Shown here piece by piece: positions 63,416-64,000 of a stretch of 64,000 bases of DNA (the stretch's first letter is position 1; every line of letters starts with the position of its first letter). A model generated the notes under the pieces. That model searched no databases. It was not told the DNA's origin and saw only the letters and a program-made list of their open reading frames with translations. Source of the stretch: Algoriphagus marincola DSM 16067 (GTDB lineage Bacteria; Bacteroidota; Bacteroidia; Cytophagales; Cyclobacteriaceae); NCBI RefSeq assembly GCF_000429405.1, contig NZ_AUBU01000014.1:56001-120000 (forward strand), read 5' to 3'. The position numbers were made by a program, and so were the translations under genes.

Positions 63416-63924
63416 TGAGTGAAATTGTAAATAGAGTGGCGAAAAGCCCAATCAAGTCTTTGAATTTGGAAGAGATTTATCCAAGAGAGGAGCGTGTTGG
63501 GTTTGATTTAAAAGATTTTCTGTTTCAGGAGTTGATTTTGAAAGAGCAGGATTTTCGCAAATCATTGAAGGAGTTGGATTTGGAACAGTATAAAAACAAG
63601 TGGGTGGCGATTTTTTGCAGTGCTGATGCGATAGTTCCTACCTGGGCTTACATGTTGGTAGCTTCTTATCTTCAACCAGTGGCCAAAGGGTTTGCAATTG
63701 GTGATTTTGAAGACTTAGAATTAAATATTGTCAACTTTTTGGTAGACAGCCTTGACCTGGAAGAATATCAGGATCGTCCCGTAGTCATAAAAGGATGTAG
63801 TTCAATTGAGATTCCTTTGTATGCCTATGGAAAGCTTGTTTCCAAGCTTCAGCCTATCTCCAAAACACTGATGTTTGGTGAACCTTGTAGTACCGTGCCG
63901 ATTTATAAGAAGCCAAAAAGCTGA
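63415..63924 (+). CDS. DUF2480 family protein
   Basis: A 169-aa cytoplasmic protein of a Bacteroidota-specific unknown family, recognised from SPIKSLNLEEIYPREERVGFDLKDFLFQ and the internal WVAIFCSADAIVPTWAYMLVA. No catalytic motif or membrane segment is seen. Its ATG overlaps the tsaB stop, so it is translationally coupled with a tRNA-modification protein. The remaining 76 bp to the window edge hold no identifiable gene. Confidence 0.82.
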   Translation: MSEIVNRVAKSPIKSLNLEEIYPREERVGFDLKDFLFQELILKEQDFRKSLKELDLEQYKNKWVAIFCSADAIVPTWAYMLVASYLQPVAKGFAIGDFEDLELNIVNFLVDSLDLEEYQDRPVVIKGCSSIEIPLYAYGKLVSKLQPISKTLMFGEPCSTVPIYKKPKS

Positions 63925-64000
63925 TAGCGAGGTAGTCTCGGTAGGAGGTCAAAAAAAATAAGATTTTTAGGGTTCTTTTGTTTGTCTTTTCTGAACAACT

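Overview
The window looks like a chromosomal segment of a Bacteroidota bacterium, most likely Cytophagales (Cyclobacteriaceae, Algoriphagus-like). Supporting signs are several promoters of the Bacteroidota type (TTTG, about 19 nt, TAnnTTTG), genes that mostly lack Shine-Dalgarno sequences, many exported proteins and lipoproteins, DUF4421, DUF2480, SYLF and TonB-receptor families, and a monomeric NADP-isocitrate dehydrogenase. The lineage below phylum is inference. I see no prophage, IS transposase, CRISPR array or rRNA operon.

Layout. 1-3542: a truncated lipoprotein gene and a GMC dehydrogenase with its small Tat/lipoprotein subunit. 3665-7758: a GDSL esterase divergent from an ABC ATPase/permease pair (the tesA/ybbA-ybbP arrangement). 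7771-11831: a palindromic repeat element, a DUF1569-like gene and nrdA/nrdB. 12429-13036: rplU-rpmA. 13188-19051: two large exported proteins (S9 peptidase and an 11-Asp-box propeller). 19086-24793: a minus-strand block of lipB, unknown, exonuclease, rnr, prenyl synthase and rhomboid. 24873-33885: yraN-SYLF, an aminotransferase, a small glycosyltransferase/methyltransferase group, a DUF4421 protein and an aldehyde dehydrogenase. 34165-34337: twin tRNA-Val. 34403-40756: TonB receptor, M1 peptidase, exported VOC protein, S41 peptidase. 40916-43432: tightly overlapped RIC/hemerythrin-ruvX-def-nitrilase operon. 43600-48711: isocitrate dehydrogenase, a trypsin-like protease without a signal peptide, GAPDH, LON-domain protein. 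48801-49499: tRNA Lys-Arg-Pro-Lys cluster with duplicated tRNA-Lys tails. 50493-58674: a bidirectional sugar-oxidation locus. 58726-63924: M61 peptidase and the rpmH-rnpA-S41-tsaB-DUF2480 block.

The most interesting region is 50493-58674. Two divergent four-gene arms share a 220-bp intergenic region and are bracketed by terminators. Left arm: Gfo/Idh/MocA oxidoreductase, TIM-barrel isomerase, lipoprotein cytochrome c, DUF1080 (3-keto-disaccharide hydrolase family). Right arm: MFS transporter, a TIM-barrel protein with a Tat signal, a GMC dehydrogenase with a Cys cluster, and its Tat/lipobox small subunit. Together they read as a periplasmic route that oxidises a glycoside (probably to a 3-keto sugar), passes electrons to cytochrome c, cleaves the keto-glycoside, imports the product and reduces or isomerises it inside. 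The second GMC pair at 1092-3542 is a paralogue without these partners.

Other features worth attention are two near-identical 15-bp palindromes between nrdB and rplU, a 140-bp direct repeat that carries a whole tRNA-Lys gene, and a terminator inside the leader of the DUF4421 gene. For several genes I chose an internal ATG over an upstream TTG/GTG; the reason is given in each entry.
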